Shown here: positions 61,218-64,000 of the stretch, piece after piece
Position numbering within the stretch: the stretch's first letter is position 1
How the letters are laid out: each line of letters begins with the position of its first letter
Origin: Burkholderiaceae bacterium
Lineage (GTDB): Bacteria; Pseudomonadota; Gammaproteobacteria; Burkholderiales; Burkholderiaceae_F
Direction: 5' to 3'
NCBI GenBank assembly: GCA_019236735.1
Contig: JAFAIM010000019.1
Location: 1-64,000 of the forward strand
Length of the DNA stretch: 64,000 nt
Program-made: the position numbers and the translations under genes
Notes under the pieces: model-generated
Seen by the model: the letters and a program-made list of their open reading frames with translations, nothing else
What the model was told of the DNA's origin: nothing
Databases searched by the model: none

Positions 61218-61595
61218 ATGCCGATCTACGCATACAAATGTTCATCGTGCGGCTTCGCCCAGGATGTGCTGCAGAAGGTTTCCGATGCGCCGCTCACGAG
61301 TTGCCCGCAGTGCAATGCGGAGACCCTTGCGAAGCAGGTGACGGCGGCCGGATTCCAGCTGCGCGGCAGCGGGTGGTACGCAACGGACTTCAAGAACGGG
61401 TCCGGCAAAGCCACCAGCACCAGCAAGGGCGACGGCGCGGGCGAATCAAGGAATTCGGACAAGGCCGACAAGGGTTCGGACAAGGCAGATAAGGGTTCGG
61501 ACAAGGCAGATAAGGGTCAATCCGCTGGCGCGGAGAAGACCACGACTGCCGCATCCGGCAGTTGCGGGCACGGCGGCTGTTCCGCCTGTAGTTGA
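61218..61595 (+). CDS. FmdB-family zinc ribbon protein
   Basis: 125 residues from ATG 61218 (MPIYAYKCSSCGFAQDVLQKV). The zinc ribbon uses CSSC and CPQC. A Lys/Asp/Ser linker with three 21-base repeats (SDKADKG units, 61454-61516) leads to a cysteine-rich end (CGHGGCSACS). The family is named from a putative regulator in methylamine/formamide gene clusters, but the function is unsettled. Members frequently precede aspS in betaproteobacteria, as here. Confidence 0.87.
   Translation: MPIYAYKCSSCGFAQDVLQKVSDAPLTSCPQCNAETLAKQVTAAGFQLRGSGWYATDFKNGSGKATSTSKGDGAGESRNSDKADKGSDKADKGSDKADKGQSAGAEKTTTAASGSCGHGGCSACS
61454..61516 (+). repeat. Three 21-base in-frame repeats in the FmdB gene
   Basis: TTCGGACAAGG(CC/CA)GA(C/T)AAGGG occurs three times in tandem, encoding (S)DKADKG. 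The last two copies are identical, indicating recent duplication. Confidence 0.85.
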
Positions 61596-61643
61596 CGGGT
61601 TGAGGGGGATTTTCGCCGGTCGCGTCTCGCGGCCGCGTCCACG

Positions 61644-61662
61644 CATTCGCTTCCCGCGAATG
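61644..61662 (+). promoter_or_regulatory. Perfect hairpin between FmdB and DUF502 genes
   Basis: CATTCGC pairs with GCGAATG around a 5-base loop, ending 12 bases before the DUF502 ATG. It could be an RNA processing or attenuation site within the operon; no T-tract follows. Confidence 0.4.
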
Positions 61663-61674
61663 TGAGCCGACCAG

Positions 61675-62325
61675 ATGCTGAAGAAGTACCTGATCACAGG
61701 CCTGCTGATCTGGGTCCCGCTGGCATTCACGATCTGGGTGCTGGATCTGATCGTCTCCAGCATGGATCGCACCCTGCTGTTGCTGCCTCCTCCGTGGCGC
61801 CCGGAGCACTGGCTCGGATTCCCGCTGCCGGGTGCCGGTCTGGTGCTGTCGGCCGTTGTGCTGCTGCTCACCGGCATGTTGGCCGCGAACATCATGGGCC
61901 AGCGGATCGTTCGCTGGTGGGAGGGGCTTTTATCGCGCATCCCGATCGTTCGATCGATCTACTCGAGCGTGAAGCAGGTGTCCGACACCTTGCTGGCGCC
62001 CGATGGCCACTCGTTTCGCCGAGCGGTAATGGTGGAGTTTCCGCAGCGCGGACAATGGGCCGTCGCGTTCGTGGTTGGCTCGCCCAGCGAGCGTGTTGCC
62101 AGCGAGCTGGGAGAAGGGTTGCTGGTCGTGTACGTGCCGACCGCCCCCAACCCGACCTCGGGCTACACGTTGGTGGTCAAGCCCGACGAGGTGCGTGACC
62201 TGGACATGAGCGTGGACGACGCGCTGAAGTTCGTGATCTCGCTTGGTGTCGTCGGCGCGAATACGCCGAAGGCAATCGAGTCCGGGGTTGCAGACTCGGG
62301 ACAGAAATTGGGACGGCAACAATGA
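61675..62325 (+). CDS. DUF502 membrane protein
   Basis: 216 residues. Two membrane helices: [21 protein letters not shown] near the start and [20 protein letters not shown]. The conserved loop [20 protein letters not shown] and [13 protein letters not shown]-like segment ([18 protein letters not shown]) are family hallmarks. The function is unknown. ATGA overlap with aspS (62322-62325) shows translational coupling. Confidence 0.92.
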   Translation: MLKKYLITGLLIWVPLAFTIWVLDLIVSSMDRTLLLLPPPWRPEHWLGFPLPGAGLVLSAVVLLLTGMLAANIMGQRIVRWWEGLLSRIPIVRSIYSSVKQVSDTLLAPDGHSFRRAVMVEFPQRGQWAVAFVVGSPSERVASELGEGLLVVYVPTAPNPTSGYTLVVKPDEVRDLDMSVDDALKFVISLGVVGANTPKAIESGVADSGQKLGRQQ

Positions 62326-64000
62326 GAACGGAATACTGCGGGCTGGTCGACGAGCGGTTCATCGGCAAGCCGGTCGACCTGTACGGTTGGGTGCACCGCC
62401 GGCGCGATCACGGCGGGGTGATCTTTATCGACTTGCGCGACCGCGAGGGGCTGGTGCAGGTCGTGTGCGATCCCGATCGCCCCCCCGTCTTTGCCACTGC
62501 CGAGGGTATCCGCAACGAGTACTGCATTCGCGTCGAAGGAGTGGTGCGGCGCCGCCCGGAGGGCACCGCCAATGCTGCACTGGCGAGCGGACAGGTCGAG
62601 GTGCTGTGTGAGCGACTGACCGTGCTGAATCCCTCGGTATCGCCGCCGTTCCAGTTGGACGAGGAAGATCTGTCGGAGGCCACGCGCCTGACGCACCGGG
62701 TGATCGATCTGCGCCGCCCCGTCATGCAGCGCAATCTGCGCTTGCGTTTTCGCGTGGCCAGCGCTGCGCGCCGATACCTGGATGAGCACGGCTTCATCGA
62801 CATCGAGACGCCAATGCTGACCAAGAGCACTCCGGAGGGCGCGCGCGACTACCTGGTTCCATCGCGGGTCCACCCGGGGATGTTCTTCGCGTTGCCACAA
62901 TCGCCGCAACTGTTCAAGCAGATGCTGATGGTGGCCGGGTTCGACCGCTACTACCAGATCACCAAGTGCTTCCGCGACGAGGACTTGCGCGCCGACCGCC
63001 AGCCCGAATTCACACAGATCGACGTCGAAACGTCGTTCCTGCCCGAGACCGAGATTCGGGCATTGATGGAGGACATGATCCGCACGGTGTTTGCGCAGAC
63101 GCTCGACGTTCAGCTGCCGAATCCGTTTCCGGTGATCACCTACAAGGATGCGATGAGCCGCTTTGGATCCGACAAGCCCGATCTGCGCGTGCGCCTCGAG
63201 CTCACCGAGCTCACCGAGGTGATGCGCGACGTCGATTTCAAAGTGTTCCGCTCGGCGGCCGAGCTGGCAGACGGCCGGGTGGCGGCGCTGCGGGTGCCCG
63301 GCGGCGGCCAGATGCCGCGCTCGGAAATCGATTCGTACACCCAATTCGTTGCGATCTACGGAGCCAAGGGCTTGGCATACATCAAGGTGAACGAACGCGC
63401 ACGCGGCCGCGACGGTTTGCAATCGCCGATCGTCAAGAATCTGCACGATCGGGCGCTCGGCGAGATTGTCTCGCACACGCAAGCACAGGACGGTGACCTG
63501 ATTTTCTTCGGCGCCGACCGCGCGCGCATTGTGGCCGACAGCCTGGGGGCGCTGCGCACGCGAATCGGACACTCCGACTTCGGCCGCGAAAATGGGCTGT
63601 TCGAACAGGGCTGGCGACCGCTCTGGGTAGTGGATTTCCCGATGTTCGAGTTCGACGAGCAAGAGCAGCGCTGGGTCGCTGCGCATCACCCGTTCACATC
63701 GCCGAAGGACGGACACGAGGACTACCTCGAGTCCGATCCGGGACGTTGCCTGGCCAAGGCATACGACATGGCATTGAACGGTTGGGAGATCGGCGGCGGG
63801 TCGGTGCGGATTCACCGTGCCGACGTGCAAAGCAAGGTGTTCGAGGCACTTCGAATCGGGGCGGAGGAGGCGCGCGCGAAGTTCGGGTTCTTGCTCGATG
63901 CGCTGCAGTACGGCGCGCCGCCGCATGGCGGTATCGCGTTCGGACTCGACCGCATCGTCACGATGATGGCAGGCGCAGAGTCGATTCGCGACGTGATCGC
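62322..64000 (+). CDS. aspS: Aspartyl-tRNA synthetase, 3' end cut by window
   Basis: 559 residues are present of about 600. N-terminal OB anticodon-binding domain ([23 protein letters not shown]), catalytic core with motif 2 ([20 protein letters not shown]) and the bacterial GAD insertion, then motif 3 ([15 protein letters not shown]) near the edge. It charges tRNA-Asp (or also tRNA-Asn in bacteria lacking AsnRS; not decidable here). It overlaps DUF502 by 4 bases. Confidence 0.98.
   Translation, partial: MRTEYCGLVDERFIGKPVDLYGWVHRRRDHGGVIFIDLRDREGLVQVVCDPDRPPVFATAEGIRNEYCIRVEGVVRRRPEGTANAALASGQVEVLCERLTVLNPSVSPPFQLDEEDLSEATRLTHRVIDLRRPVMQRNLRLRFRVASAARRYLDEHGFIDIETPMLTKSTPEGARDYLVPSRVHPGMFFALPQSPQLFKQMLMVAGFDRYYQITKCFRDEDLRADRQPEFTQIDVETSFLPETEIRALMEDMIRTVFAQTLDVQLPNPFPVITYKDAMSRFGSDKPDLRVRLELTELTEVMRDVDFKVFRSAAELADGRVAALRVPGGGQMPRSEIDSYTQFVAIYGAKGLAYIKVNERARGRDGLQSPIVKNLHDRALGEIVSHTQAQDGDLIFFGADRARIVADSLGALRTRIGHSDFGRENGLFEQGWRPLWVVDFPMFEFDEQEQRWVAAHHPFTSPKDGHEDYLESDPGRCLAKAYDMALNGWEIGGGSVRIHRADVQSKVFEALRIGAEEARAKFGFLLDALQYGAPPHGGIAFGLDRIVTMMAGAESIRDVI

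Overview
The window comes from a GC-rich betaproteobacterium, most likely in or near the Burkholderiales. The evidence is gene order: cysI-DUF934-cysH-cysD-cysN and FmdB-DUF502-aspS are typical betaproteobacterial arrangements. A fragment of a tetrahydromethanopterin/methanofuran C1 cofactor cluster at the left edge suggests formaldehyde oxidation or methylotrophy. Genus cannot be fixed from the sequence alone. Genes are densely packed, many joined by 4-base ATGA/GTGA overlaps, and no stretch over 300 bases lacks a gene. No tRNA, rRNA, CRISPR or insertion sequence was seen.

Layout. 1-2599: three C1-cofactor genes on the minus strand. 2700-6108: rhomboid protease, VOC protein, an ECF sigma factor with a small membrane partner, a DUF4864 protein and a VapBC toxin-antitoxin pair. 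6121-12080: a complete assimilatory sulfate reduction operon ending in a TauE/SafE permease. 12253-18562: an HtrA-like protease, an ECF sigma/anti-sigma/subtilase triad, small secreted proteins, a CbiX chelatase and an alpha/beta hydrolase. 18567-25817: a branched-chain-type ABC transporter with an acyl-CoA ligase. 25996-28429: ssb, then a DUF4329 glycine-zipper protein with a small partner.

The centre of interest is 28579-57898. A minus-strand operon (34900 down to 28579) encodes a FecR-domain protein, a winged-helix/ATPase regulator, an ECF sigma factor, its anti-sigma factor, a Tat-type caspase-like protein and an OmpA-domain protein. Divergent from it, a plus-strand run starts with a second caspase-like protein, this one fused to an OmpA-like domain. 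It continues through a DUF4384 lipoprotein and a lytic transglycosylase into a nearly complete type III secretion system: SctV, C, D, a needle-like protein, I, J, K, L, N, O, P, a FixJ-type response regulator, Q, R, S, T, U and a FliO-like protein. Two predicted secreted proteins and a possible lipoprotein follow. The order resembles the Ysc family, but no gatekeeper, translocon or tip gene is visible.

Three points stand out. A C-terminal region of about 40-70 residues is shared by the needle-like protein, the rod protein SctI and the Gly/Ser-repeat secreted protein. A FliO-like protein, normally flagellar, sits at the end of the injectisome operon. The sigma/anti-sigma/protease triad occurs twice with related regulators but unrelated proteases (subtilase and caspase). 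57856-64000 returns to housekeeping genes: an inositol-monophosphatase-family phosphatase, an EF-G paralogue, an FmdB zinc ribbon, DUF502 and aspS (cut by the window edge).
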